Below are positions 45,843-54,385 of a stretch of 64,000 nucleotides of DNA, one piece after another. The notes beneath the pieces were generated by a model. It saw only the letters and a program-made list of their open reading frames with translations. It did not search any database and had not been told where the DNA came from. The stretch is from the NCBI GenBank assembly GCA_910588065.1, contig CAJUPZ010000001.1, positions 62,001 through 126,000 on the forward strand. Reading direction: 5' to 3'. The position numbers and the translations under genes were made by a program. Every line of letters begins with the position of its first letter. The first letter of the stretch is position 1. Source of the DNA: an uncultured Muribaculaceae bacterium. GTDB lineage: Bacteria > Bacteroidota > Bacteroidia > Bacteroidales > Muribaculaceae.

Positions 45843-46616
45843 TTATTTAAGGTTTTCGCGCACGCGGCTGAGGTATGATTTCATTTCCTCTGTGTCGCGG
45901 CGTTCTACAATCTCCTTTAGTTTGCCCAGTTGCTCGGTAATTCTGTCGAGTTGCTCCGGGGTGTTCGGATTGAAAAGAATCTCGCTTAGCAGAAAATCAT
46001 CCTCGCTCATGAGCCCTTTGGCAATTTTCATGTGGCGTTTGAAAGTAGTACCGGGCGCATCCTGATGTTTCATTACCGAAGCGAACACGAGCGTTGATGC
46101 GAATGGCACTGAGAGCGAGTAGGCGATAGTCTGGTCGTGTTGTTCAAAGGTGTACTCCTCGATGTGGAGCCCGAGGCGGTTGTATATGTCTTTGAAAAAG
46201 ACTTTTCCAAGACAGTCGCTTTCGCTGATTATGATTGCGTTTTCGTCCGCGAGGTTGCTGAGCGATGCGAATGTGGGGCCGAACATGGGGTGTGTGCTCA
46301 CAAACGGGTGACCGCAGGTGGCATAAAACTCAGGCAGTCCGTTTTTTACAGACGCTATGTCGCTGATAATACACGAATCGCTGATGTGGGGAAGCACAGC
46401 CCTGAAAGCGTCGAGTGTGTACTTTACCGTTGCGGCATTTATCACCATATCGGGGTTGAACCCGTCAATTTCATCGAGGTTTTCAAAGCGCAGCGCATGG
46501 TATGAGAAGCGCAGGCGTTCAGGGTTGGGGTCAAATACAGCCACCTCATGCTCAAAAGAGAGGAGGTCGCTGAAGAAGGACCCCATTTTCCCTGCTCCAA
46601 GAATCAGTATTCTCAT
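45843..46616 (-). CDS. tyrA: Prephenate dehydrogenase TyrA
   Basis: It oxidises and decarboxylates prephenate to 4-hydroxyphenylpyruvate with NAD(P). The 257-residue protein starts MRILILGAGKMGSFF (Rossmann) and has ISDIASVKNGLPEF and FVSTHPMFGPT, the catalytic histidine context. Last gene of the aromatic operon; its ATG overlaps the aroF stop by 1 nt (TAATG). Confidence 0.92.
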   Translation of the reverse strand: MRILILGAGKMGSFFSDLLSFEHEVAVFDPNPERLRFSYHALRFENLDEIDGFNPDMVINAATVKYTLDAFRAVLPHISDSCIISDIASVKNGLPEFYATCGHPFVSTHPMFGPTFASLSNLADENAIIISESDCLGKVFFKDIYNRLGLHIEEYTFEQHDQTIAYSLSVPFASTLVFASVMKHQDAPGTTFKRHMKIAKGLMSEDDFLLSEILFNPNTPEQLDRITEQLGKLKEIVERRDTEEMKSYLSRVRENLK

Positions 46617-47698
46617 TATTTTCCGAGTCTGTCGTTAAGAACTTCAATCTGCTGGCGCACCGATTCGTCGTGTATGGCGAGCAAGATGGTTTTCATGAAT
46701 TCCGAGCTCATGCCCATCTCCTCACCGAGCTTCACTCGGGTGCGTATAATGTCATTGTAGCGGTTTGCCTGAACCACGCTCATGCGGTGTTCTTTTTTGT
46801 ATTGGCCTATTTCTCTGGATATTCTCATGCGGTGTGCCAGGATTTCAAGCAGGTCGTTGTCCACTTTGTCAATCTGCTGTCGCAGGAGAGTGAGGTTTTC
46901 GGTGCTCTGCTTGTCGCTGCGTATAACGAGAGTGTTGAGAATGAAGTTCAGTATTTCGGGAGTGAGCTGCTGGGCGGCATCGCTCCATGCTTTGTCGGGG
47001 TTACAGTGGCTTTCAATGATGAGGCCGTTGAATCCCATGTCAAGGGCTTCCTGACAGAGAGGGGCAATGAGTTCGCGCTTGCCGCCGATGTGGGAGGGGT
47101 CGCAGATGATCGGCAGGTTGGGGAAGCGGAGACGGAGTTCAATGGGGATGTGCCAGTTCGGCATATTGCGGTACAGGTGCTTGCCGTATGTGCTGAATCC
47201 GCGGTGAATTGCGCCGATTTTGCGTATTCCGGCGTTGTATATTCTCTGCATTGCTCCGATCCAGAGCTCAAGGTCCGGATTGACGGGATTCTTGACGAGA
47301 ACCGCCACATCGGCGCCGCGCTCCTGAAGCGTGTCGGCAATCTCCTGCATGGCAAAGGGGTTTGCCGAAGTGCGGGCACCGATCCACAGGATATCTATTC
47401 CGGCATCAAGTGCCTCATTGACGTGCTGACGGGTGGCCACCTCGGTTGCTGTGAGCATACCGGTGGTTTCCTTCACTTTTTTCATCCATTGGAGGCCTTC
47501 GGCACCGACACCTTCAAATCCACCCGGCTTGGTTCGCGGTTTCCATATTCCTGCACGGAAAATTTTGATTCCGTTGGCAGCGAGTTCCTGAGCGGTGCAC
47601 AGCACCTGCTCTTCAGTTTCGGCGCTGCATGGGCCGGCAATGATAAGTGGCTTGCCGTTGTAGATGTCTTCGGGTATTATAGGTTGCAGATTGTCCAT
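46616..47698 (-). CDS. aroF: Bifunctional DAHP synthase / chorismate mutase
   Basis: The N-terminal part (about residues 1-260) is a class I-beta type DAHP synthase (LIIAGPCSAET, KIFRAGIWKPRTKPGGFEG, ICDPSHIGGKRELI). The C-terminal about 90 residues are an AroQ chorismate mutase (LTLLRQQIDKVDNDLLEILAHR), which may provide feedback control. It thus performs the first shikimate step and the branch-point step. The long upstream extension to 47938 is rejected because it lies in the aminotransferase gene; ATG 47698 begins MDNLQPIIPEDIYNG. Confidence 0.95.
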   Translation of the reverse strand: MDNLQPIIPEDIYNGKPLIIAGPCSAETEEQVLCTAQELAANGIKIFRAGIWKPRTKPGGFEGVGAEGLQWMKKVKETTGMLTATEVATRQHVNEALDAGIDILWIGARTSANPFAMQEIADTLQERGADVAVLVKNPVNPDLELWIGAMQRIYNAGIRKIGAIHRGFSTYGKHLYRNMPNWHIPIELRLRFPNLPIICDPSHIGGKRELIAPLCQEALDMGFNGLIIESHCNPDKAWSDAAQQLTPEILNFILNTLVIRSDKQSTENLTLLRQQIDKVDNDLLEILAHRMRISREIGQYKKEHRMSVVQANRYNDIIRTRVKLGEEMGMSSEFMKTILLAIHDESVRQQIEVLNDRLGK

Positions 47699-47726
47699 AA
47701 TTGTCAGGGTGTTAGGGTAATAATAT

Positions 47727-48908
47727 TTAGTTATATAAATTTGCTTTGTTGATTCTTTCGAGGGCGCGCTGCATATTCTGCTCTGTGGCGCATAGAGAAA
47801 TGCGGATGTAACGGTTGCCGTTGGAGCCGAAAATGAATCCGGGGGTGATGAACACGTTGGCTTTGTAGAGCACATCGTCGGCAAGACTTTCGCCGGAGCC
47901 AACACTGTCGGGCACCTTTGCCCAGAGGAACAGTCCACGCTGCGCGGGGTCGAATGTGCAGCCGAGGGCAGATGCTATCTCCTCGGCTATCTTACGGCGC
48001 CGTGCGTACACCTCATTGAGTTCATCATACCATTGCCGCTCACATTCAAGAGCTTTTACCGCTGCGAGCATCACAGGCTTGAACTGTCCGGAGTCGATGT
48101 TGGACTTCACTTTGAGAATCCAGTTTACAAACTGCGGGTTTGAAGCGAGCATTGCCACGCGCCATCCGGCCATGTTGTGGCTTTTGCTGAGAGAATTCAT
48201 CTCGATGGCAATATCTTTGGCTCCGGGCACTGAGAGTATGCTCATAGGCTCGGGGTTGAGGATAAAGCTATAGGGGTTGTCGTGGGCAATGACGATATTG
48301 TGTTTTCGTCCGAAGGCCACAATTTTTTCAAGGAGTTCGCGCGAGGCGGGTGTGCCGGTGGGCATGTGAGGGTAGTTCACCCACATCAGCTTGATTTTAT
48401 CCAGAGGCAGTTTTTCAATCGCCTCGAAGTCAGGCTGCCAGCCATTACTTTCCGTCAGGTCGTACGTGTATATCTCAGCCTGGGCAAGGTTGCTGACTGA
48501 TGTGTATGTGGGGTATCCGGGGTTTGGCACGAGCACCCCGTCGCCGGGGTTAAGGAAGGCGAGCGATATGTGCAGGATTCCCTCCTTGCTGCCTATCAGC
48601 GGCTGGATTTCAGTGTCAGGGTCCAGATCAACTGAATAAGATTTCTTATACCAGTGGGCAAATGCTTGGCGCAACTGCGGCAGACCTATGCAAGGCTGAT
48701 AGCTGTGGTTGCCCTTCTTGGATGCTTCGCAGCAAAGGGTGTCGATGACAGCTTTGGACGGCATTCTGTCAGGACCTCCGATGCCGAGTGAAATAACATC
48801 GAGCCCTTTGGCATTCATTTCGGCCACCTCACGGAGCTTGCGTGAGAAGTAGTATTCCTTAACGGAGTTGACTCTGTCGGCCGGCTGTATATTTATTTCA
48901 GATTTCAT
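47727..48908 (-). CDS. Class I aminotransferase, probably aromatic amino acid
   Basis: A fold-type I PLP aminotransferase (393 residues from ATG 48908) with the cofactor lysine in SLSKSHNMAGWRVAM (about residue 235), PNPGYPTY and the arginine YIRISLCA. Its place between pheA and aroF/tyrA makes transamination of phenylpyruvate and 4-hydroxyphenylpyruvate likely. Its start overlaps the pheA stop by 11 nt, which supports ATG 48908 over 48932. Confidence 0.88.
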   Translation of the reverse strand: MKSEINIQPADRVNSVKEYYFSRKLREVAEMNAKGLDVISLGIGGPDRMPSKAVIDTLCCEASKKGNHSYQPCIGLPQLRQAFAHWYKKSYSVDLDPDTEIQPLIGSKEGILHISLAFLNPGDGVLVPNPGYPTYTSVSNLAQAEIYTYDLTESNGWQPDFEAIEKLPLDKIKLMWVNYPHMPTGTPASRELLEKIVAFGRKHNIVIAHDNPYSFILNPEPMSILSVPGAKDIAIEMNSLSKSHNMAGWRVAMLASNPQFVNWILKVKSNIDSGQFKPVMLAAVKALECERQWYDELNEVYARRRKIAEEIASALGCTFDPAQRGLFLWAKVPDSVGSGESLADDVLYKANVFITPGFIFGSNGNRYIRISLCATEQNMQRALERINKANLYN

Positions 48909-49746
48909 TTTTGCATTCTTTATATTCACCAAGTACTTTGAAGTCGTTTAGCAGGGGGCGCACAGCATCAAGAGCCTGACGGTAGCGCACGAATGATTTG
49001 AATGTCACATCGACATAGAAGCGGTATTCCCACTCACGGCCTATTATCGGCATGGATTGTATCTTAGAGAGGTTCATGTCGTAGAATGTCAGTATGGTGA
49101 GCGCCTTTGACAGCGCTCCCTGTGTGTGGGGGAGGGTGAACACAAGCGATGCCTTGTCAAGTTCTTCCTCCCTTGCTCTCAGCTCAGGCACCAGCAGAGG
49201 GTCGGCAAGGATGAGGAAGCGGGTGAAGTTTCGTTTGTTTGTTTCAATGCCGCGTTCAAGAATCTCGAGTCCATAGAGGTTGGCGGCAAATTCCCCGCAC
49301 ACGGCTGCGTGTCCCATCAGTTTGCCTTCAGCGATGTCGCAGGCGCTTCCGGCGGTGTCAAGTTTCTCAACCACTCTCAGGTTCGGGTGTTTGCTCAGAT
49401 ATTGCTCGCACTGCATCAGAGCCATAGGGTGGGAGTTCACCTCAGTCAGTTCATCAATGTTTTGTCCGGGAATGGCAGCGAGCACATGGGATATGCGCAT
49501 CTTGTGTTCTCCAACAATCGATAGATTGCTCTTGCGAAGCAGCTCGTGGTTTTGCAGGAGCGCTCCGGCGATGGTGTTTTCAATGGCGAGGATGCCAAGG
49601 AGAGAGGCGTCGGTGTCGAGAGCCTCAAACATTGCAGGAAAGGTGCTGCACGCCACCGTCTCAATCTCGGTAGGCGCGAAGTATGCTCTTGCAGCTGCAT
49701 CGTGGTAGCATCCGGCCACTCCTTGTATTGTTACTTTTGGTTTCAT
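48898..49746 (-). CDS. pheA: Prephenate dehydratase PheA
   Basis: It makes phenylpyruvate from prephenate. The 282-residue monofunctional enzyme has VTIQGVAGCYHDAAARAYF, the TAGSACDIAEGKLMGHAAV core and an ACT regulatory domain near residue 190 onward (LVFTLPHTQGALSKALTIL, then YRFYVDV). The mutase is fused to aroF instead. First structural gene of the operon, preceded by the attenuator leader. Confidence 0.95.
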   Translation of the reverse strand: MKPKVTIQGVAGCYHDAAARAYFAPTEIETVACSTFPAMFEALDTDASLLGILAIENTIAGALLQNHELLRKSNLSIVGEHKMRISHVLAAIPGQNIDELTEVNSHPMALMQCEQYLSKHPNLRVVEKLDTAGSACDIAEGKLMGHAAVCGEFAANLYGLEILERGIETNKRNFTRFLILADPLLVPELRAREEELDKASLVFTLPHTQGALSKALTILTFYDMNLSKIQSMPIIGREWEYRFYVDVTFKSFVRYRQALDAVRPLLNDFKVLGEYKECKNEI

Positions 49747-49760
49747 AAGCGGTTTACATG

Positions 49761-49793
49761 AAAAAATCCCGTCGTCTGTATGGCGCCGGGATT
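49761..49793 (-). terminator. Attenuator terminator in the pheA leader
   Basis: On the minus strand AATCCCG (49793-49787) pairs with CGGGATT (49771-49765) around a 15-nt loop and is followed by a T run. It lies 15 nt before the pheA start codon, inside the leader of the operon. The same AATCCCG can instead pair with the earlier ACGGGATT at 49849-49842, giving an antiterminator. Confidence 0.8.
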
Positions 49794-49829
49794 CATTATG
49801 ATGTTCACAACTTGGTCATTGTAGTTGAT

Positions 49830-49904
49830 TCAGGCATACAAAATCCCGTTTTTATTTTTGGTAAAATAAAAATACGAATAATAATATGCGCTAAATCGTT
49901 TCAT
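49830..49904 (-). CDS. Phe/Tyr-rich leader peptide of the aromatic operon
   Basis: A 24-codon open frame on the minus strand starts ATG at 49904, ends TGA at 49830 and is too short for usual gene calling. Residues 4-14 read FSAYYYSYFYF; in total three Phe and six Tyr codons occur in 24. The antiterminator half (49849-49842) is codons 19-21. A ribosome stalled at the Tyr/Phe run would leave it free; a ribosome at the stop codon would cover it. This is the layout of amino-acid-sensing transcription attenuation. Translation is inferred. Confidence 0.85.
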   Translation of the reverse strand: MKRFSAYYYSYFYFTKNKNGILYA

Positions 49905-49923
49905 TTTGTTTTGGATTATACTG

Positions 49924-49931
49924 CAAATGTA
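49924..49931 (-). promoter_or_regulatory. -7 promoter box of the pheA operon
   Basis: TACATTTG on the minus strand, 20 nt upstream of the leader-peptide ATG. A TTTG lies 16 nt further upstream. Confidence 0.55.
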
Positions 49932-49978
49932 ATGATTTTTATTCAAAAGCAAGTATTTTCCTCAATTTTTTTATCGAA

Positions 49979-51046
49979 TCACTCGAATTTGACAGAAAAT
50001 AGAGCCGGATTGACATCCTCGGTGCCAAAAAACTCAGCCATGACATCTTCAGTAGCGGTAAACCAGAAGTTCTTGCCATCACTTTTGTTTGTCGGACTCA
50101 GTTTTACAGTCTTACCGTCAACTACAAACGGAATGGTGAAATCCGGGTCGCTGCGCAGGCATGAAATCAGATACCCGTCTGTAAGATCATACACAAGCAC
50201 GGAGAGTTGATCGGAACCACGGTAGTACAGAAGCAGCTGATTGCCACATACGGTAGAGAAGTATGTAATGTAAGCATCGCGGTCATAGTCATCCATCGGA
50301 TTCATATCGGCGGGCATCTTGTGTGAGCCAAGGTCAATGAATGCCATTGGAACGAGCCCCTTGTCCGGATAGCTTATATTATATAAGGTGTCGGATTGCT
50401 CAATATACGCGTTGTCACCGCACACCGATATGTTGGGATGGGTAGCCATTCTTCCTCCAGGTATTTCAATAACCTTATGATTGCGTCCTGTCAGAACAGA
50501 GTCAGTGAGATTAAAGTCCCTATCTAAGTAATAGATAGCAATCTCGCCGCCTGAAAGACAATTGTTTGTGGCAATCCAACCATCGCGGAGCGGGGTGAGG
50601 CCGGATGTGGACAATATCGAGTCGCTACCGATAAAGTTGCCATCGGCAGTGTAGGTGTTTACGACATCAGGCCAGGTATTGACCATCCAGCCTCCGGTAG
50701 ACGGATTCATCCACAGAGCTTTGGGATTGGTGTACTCTCCGGGGCCGTTACCAACTTTATTAAAGGATGTGATGCATCTGCCGTCCTTGTCAAAAATCAT
50801 GAGATTTTTGGAATTCACGTAGTACCGGTTGTCCTTTACACCGACTAAATTGACTGACTTAAGCATGGTGGAGTCTGTGAATTCCGGCGCGCAGGCAAGT
50901 GTAGCTACAGCGTTGCCGGTCGCGGCAGCATCAAGGTCTCTTTCCAGAGGTATCACCACAATATCTTTCTTTGACTCGGAGCATGCGGAGAACCAAAGAG
51001 CGGATGCTATTGCCGAAGCGCAAAGAAGGTAGCTTGAGATTCTCAT
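49979..51046 (-). CDS. Six-bladed beta-propeller lipoprotein, copy 1
   Basis: This 355-residue lipoprotein has a signal peptide ending in WFSAC. The repeated strand pattern (SFNKVGNGPGEYTNPK, DKDGRCITSF, YTADGNFIGSD) matches the six-bladed propeller family widespread in Bacteroidales (DUF4934/DUF5128-like). Last and most diverged of four tandem paralogues. Its signal peptide is nearly the same as that of copy 2 although the mature part is different. Role unknown; an outer-membrane or surface site is expected. Confidence 0.8.
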   Translation of the reverse strand: MRISSYLLCASAIASALWFSACSESKKDIVVIPLERDLDAAATGNAVATLACAPEFTDSTMLKSVNLVGVKDNRYYVNSKNLMIFDKDGRCITSFNKVGNGPGEYTNPKALWMNPSTGGWMVNTWPDVVNTYTADGNFIGSDSILSTSGLTPLRDGWIATNNCLSGGEIAIYYLDRDFNLTDSVLTGRNHKVIEIPGGRMATHPNISVCGDNAYIEQSDTLYNISYPDKGLVPMAFIDLGSHKMPADMNPMDDYDRDAYITYFSTVCGNQLLLYYRGSDQLSVLVYDLTDGYLISCLRSDPDFTIPFVVDGKTVKLSPTNKSDGKNFWFTATEDVMAEFFGTEDVNPALFSVKFE

Positions 51047-51067
51047 AGGTATAAAATTCAGGATTGG

Positions 51068-52153
51068 TTATTTCTTCGGGCGCAGTCCGAGGATGGCAGG
51101 GTTGCCTTCCTCCTCGCCAAACTGCTCCGTTTGGATTATGAAAAACATCACTCCATCGTCAGCAATTCCCATCGGGGTGATGCCATACTCTTTTCCGTCA
51201 ATTTCAAAGGGAAAACCGCCTCGGGTGTATCCTTTATACTCCTCGGGAGCAACTGTGTATGAGTATATCAACTTGCCATCAGCACGGTTGTATATCTGCA
51301 AAGTACTCTTCTTGTCATAATTATAATCAACAACAACAAGGTTGTCTACGATATTTGCTTGATATCTGACGTAACGGTGGTGTTCAGCGATAAATTTGTC
51401 GAATTCATCTTCTGAGTAGTAAGGAAGGGCATATTCGCCGAGGGTAAAAGCCATCTCGGGAGCAAACGTGCGGGAGTCAGAAACTACATAAAGGGTGTCG
51501 TTGGCTACCATAGACGCGCGTCCCTCAGTGGGTGTCATGAGGTTTACTACCATGAAGCGTCTGGTCAGGTCTGTGGGAATAGAGTCGGTGAGATTGAAAC
51601 TGTCATCAAACAGATAAATCACCTGCTTTTCGCCATCCCACACATCTTTCGGCCCGGCCCAACCGTCGCCGTTGGGGCAGATGTTGTCAGTGTTCAGAGA
51701 GTATGAACCTACAAATGCTCCATCCGCGGTGTATCTCACCACTTTGCGTCCGCGGGTGTCCTGCGCCACCCAGTCGCCGTTTTTTGCCGGATATGCGAAA
51801 TATAGAGAATTCCAGTCCTCCGGCCCATTTCCTACGCGGGAGAATGAGGATAGCGCGCGTCCATCAGTTACATCGAACGTGTATAGTCTCTCATTATCTT
51901 CTTGAATATACAGGCGGTTACCGTGGCGGCCATGAACCGGGGCGTCTGACAAGAGAGTTGAATCTGTCAGTTCAGGACGAATGAAGAAATCAACCTCAAA
52001 TAAATCGTTGAGCGAACCGTTATCGGCAGTTCCAACGTTTGAGGCCAAATCGATTGTTACAATGTCGGAAGAGCCGGAACCTGCGGAGCAGGCGGAGAAC
52101 CATAGGGTAGATGCTATTGCAGAAGCACAAAGAAGGTAGCTTGAGATTTTCAT
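51068..52153 (-). CDS. Six-bladed beta-propeller lipoprotein, copy 2
   Basis: 361 residues, lipobox WFSACSAGSGSSD, with the propeller motif SFSRVGNGPEDWNSL near residue 110. The mature part is close to copy 3 over its whole length (shared VHGRHGNRLYIQ, GDGWAGPKDVWDGEKQVIYL), while the signal peptide matches copy 1. This points to recombination or gene conversion within the array. Confidence 0.82.
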   Translation of the reverse strand: MKISSYLLCASAIASTLWFSACSAGSGSSDIVTIDLASNVGTADNGSLNDLFEVDFFIRPELTDSTLLSDAPVHGRHGNRLYIQEDNERLYTFDVTDGRALSSFSRVGNGPEDWNSLYFAYPAKNGDWVAQDTRGRKVVRYTADGAFVGSYSLNTDNICPNGDGWAGPKDVWDGEKQVIYLFDDSFNLTDSIPTDLTRRFMVVNLMTPTEGRASMVANDTLYVVSDSRTFAPEMAFTLGEYALPYYSEDEFDKFIAEHHRYVRYQANIVDNLVVVDYNYDKKSTLQIYNRADGKLIYSYTVAPEEYKGYTRGGFPFEIDGKEYGITPMGIADDGVMFFIIQTEQFGEEEGNPAILGLRPKK

Positions 52154-52174
52154 TTGTATAAAATTCGGGATTGG

Positions 52175-53275
52175 TTATTTCTTCGGGCGCAGACCGAGTA
52201 TGGCAGGGTTGCCTTCGTCCTCGCCAAATTGCTCCGTTTGGATTCTGAAGAACATCACTCCATCGTCAGCAATTCCCATCGGGGAGATGCTATACTCATT
52301 TCCGTCAATTTCAAAGGGAAAACCGTCTCGTGTGTATCCTTTATAATCCTCTGGAGTGACTGTGTATGAGTATAGCAACTTGCCATCGGTGCTGTTGTAT
52401 ATTTGCAAGTTCCTTTTCTTATCATATCTGTAAACCACAACCGCAAGGTTTCCTATTGTCTGGACATCATACCATATATAGCGGTTGCGCTCTGCGATAA
52501 GCTTATCGAAATCTTCTTCCTTATAATAAGGACAGTGGTATTGTCCGAGGGAGAAAGCCATCTTTGGATCAAATGTTCGGGAGTCGGAAACCACATAAAG
52601 AGTGTCGTTAACTATCAGAGACGCGCGTCCTTCAGTGGGTGTCATATTGTTTGCCACCATGATGCGCCGAACCAGATTGGTGGGGATGGAGTCGGTGAGA
52701 TTGAAGTTGTCGTCAAACAGATAAATAACCTGTTTTTCGCCATCCCACACATCTTTCGGCCCGGCCCAACCGTCGCCGTTGGGGCAGATGTTGCCAATGT
52801 TAAGATGGTATGACCCAACAAACGAACCATCGGCGGTGTATCTTACTACTTTGCGTTCTCGGAGATCTTGCGCCACCCAGTCACCATTCTTGGCGGAGTA
52901 CGCAAATCCAAGTAGATTCCAGTCCTCCGGGCCATTTCCTTTGTGAGAAAAGGAGGACAAACAGCGCCCGTCAGAGACATCGAATGTGTATAGCCTTTCC
53001 TTTTCTCTCTCCTCTTCATCCTGAATATACAGGCGGTTGCCGTGACGGCCATGAACCGGGGCGTAGGTGAGGAGAGTTGAATCTGTCAGTTCAGGACGAA
53101 TGAAGAAATCCACATCAAATATATCGTTGAGCGAACCTTTATCGGCAGTTCCAACGTTTGAGGCCAAATCGATTGTTACAATGTCGGATGAGCCTGAACC
53201 TGCGGAGCAAGCGGAGAGCAACGCTGCGGCAAGCGCCGGCAGAATTGTTTTCAGCAGGGAGTGTTTTATAGTCAT
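52175..53275 (-). CDS. Six-bladed beta-propeller lipoprotein, copy 3
   Basis: 366 residues, lipobox LLSACSAGSGSSD, and a signal peptide unlike that of copies 1 and 2. The mature part nearly repeats copy 2, with a charged insertion (DEEEREKERLYTF) near residue 85. The intergenic DNA after this gene resembles that after copy 2 (both have a GGATTGGTTA stretch). Confidence 0.82.
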   Translation of the reverse strand: MTIKHSLLKTILPALAAALLSACSAGSGSSDIVTIDLASNVGTADKGSLNDIFDVDFFIRPELTDSTLLTYAPVHGRHGNRLYIQDEEEREKERLYTFDVSDGRCLSSFSHKGNGPEDWNLLGFAYSAKNGDWVAQDLRERKVVRYTADGSFVGSYHLNIGNICPNGDGWAGPKDVWDGEKQVIYLFDDNFNLTDSIPTNLVRRIMVANNMTPTEGRASLIVNDTLYVVSDSRTFDPKMAFSLGQYHCPYYKEEDFDKLIAERNRYIWYDVQTIGNLAVVVYRYDKKRNLQIYNSTDGKLLYSYTVTPEDYKGYTRDGFPFEIDGNEYSISPMGIADDGVMFFRIQTEQFGEDEGNPAILGLRPKK

Positions 53276-53290
53276 GTGTTAAAGCTGATA

Positions 53291-54385
53291 TTAAAGGGTG
53301 ATTCTGGCTTTGATAAATCCGGGGTTGGCTTCTTCGTTTCCTGAAACAGCTGCCATTTCTTCTGCCAATACGGTAAATATCACAGAGCCGTCGGTATTGA
53401 GATAAGAGGGGATACCGTGGTAGGTTGTGCCGTCAACAACGAGGGGGAATCCGTATGATTCCTTTGACATAGTGACTGCATAGCGTAGTGCGCCGTCGGC
53501 CTTGGCGTATATCTGAGCGTAGACATTGTCGTTATGCATATAATACACAATTACTGCGTTGTCAGTGGCGAAAGCGAAGTATGTGATATATTTGTGGCGC
53601 TCGGCACGTTCGGTTTCATAGGAATCGAAGAGTGGCATCTTGTACCGGCCGAGATTGAACGCGACCTCCGCTTTAATGTCGCCATGAGCGGGGATTGAGT
53701 AGAGAGTGTCGTTTTCGTGCCAGTAAACAAGGTCTTTTCCTGCAGGCTGCAGGCGGGTGACGGAGCTGACCCCTTCACGGGTGACATGCCAGCGCTGGTT
53801 GGTGATGATAGAGTCAGTCACAGCGAACCGGCTGTTGAAGCGGTAAAACACTTTGGGTATATCATTTTCGCGACGGTTTTCACCAAGCCATCCGTTGCCG
53901 AGCGGGGCGATGCTTTCGGCGGTGGTGAGGTCGAAGGATGTGATGAAAGAACCGGCGATGGAGTATGTGTACACCTTTTCGACATTTATGTCGAAAACAG
54001 CCCAAGAGCCGGAGTCGGGCGAGCGGTATGCGTTGTATACGGTTCTGTATTCGCCGGGGCCGTTGCCGGTTTTGTCAAATGAGCTTATACACTCTCCGGT
54101 ATTGGCGTTGAAAACCATGAGGTTTGTGCCTGCCCTGCTTTGCTGCATAAGGTAGAGATTGCTTCCGTCAGCACCGCAAATATTGGGAAAATTCATCATC
54201 GTTGAATCGGTGAATGCAGGAGTTATAATCGATTCAACTTTCATAATCTCCTCAGATGAGCCTGTGTCAGCGGCTCCAACATTAGCGGCGAGGTCGATTG
54301 TGACAATATCGGATGATCCTGAACCGGATGAGCAGGCGGCGAGCAGGGCAGTGGAGAGTGCCGCAATACAGATTTTTGTATTCAT
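53291..54385 (-). CDS. Six-bladed beta-propeller lipoprotein, copy 4
   Basis: 364 residues, lipobox LLAACSSGSGSSD, with SFDKTGNGPGEYRTV near residue 105. The first mature residues (DIVTIDLAANVGAADTG) match copies 2 and 3; the rest diverges. Its ATG overlaps the hisS stop (ATGA), so it is likely co-transcribed with the synthetase genes and is the first of the array to be transcribed. Confidence 0.82.
   Translation of the reverse strand: MNTKICIAALSTALLAACSSGSGSSDIVTIDLAANVGAADTGSSEEIMKVESIITPAFTDSTMMNFPNICGADGSNLYLMQQSRAGTNLMVFNANTGECISSFDKTGNGPGEYRTVYNAYRSPDSGSWAVFDINVEKVYTYSIAGSFITSFDLTTAESIAPLGNGWLGENRRENDIPKVFYRFNSRFAVTDSIITNQRWHVTREGVSSVTRLQPAGKDLVYWHENDTLYSIPAHGDIKAEVAFNLGRYKMPLFDSYETERAERHKYITYFAFATDNAVIVYYMHNDNVYAQIYAKADGALRYAVTMSKESYGFPLVVDGTTYHGIPSYLNTDGSVIFTVLAEEMAAVSGNEEANPGFIKARITL

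Noticed and set aside
47699..47938. N-terminal extension of the DAHP synthase/chorismate mutase
   Set aside because: The 80 extra codons run into the aminotransferase gene and do not look like protein; family proteins start close to ATG 47698.
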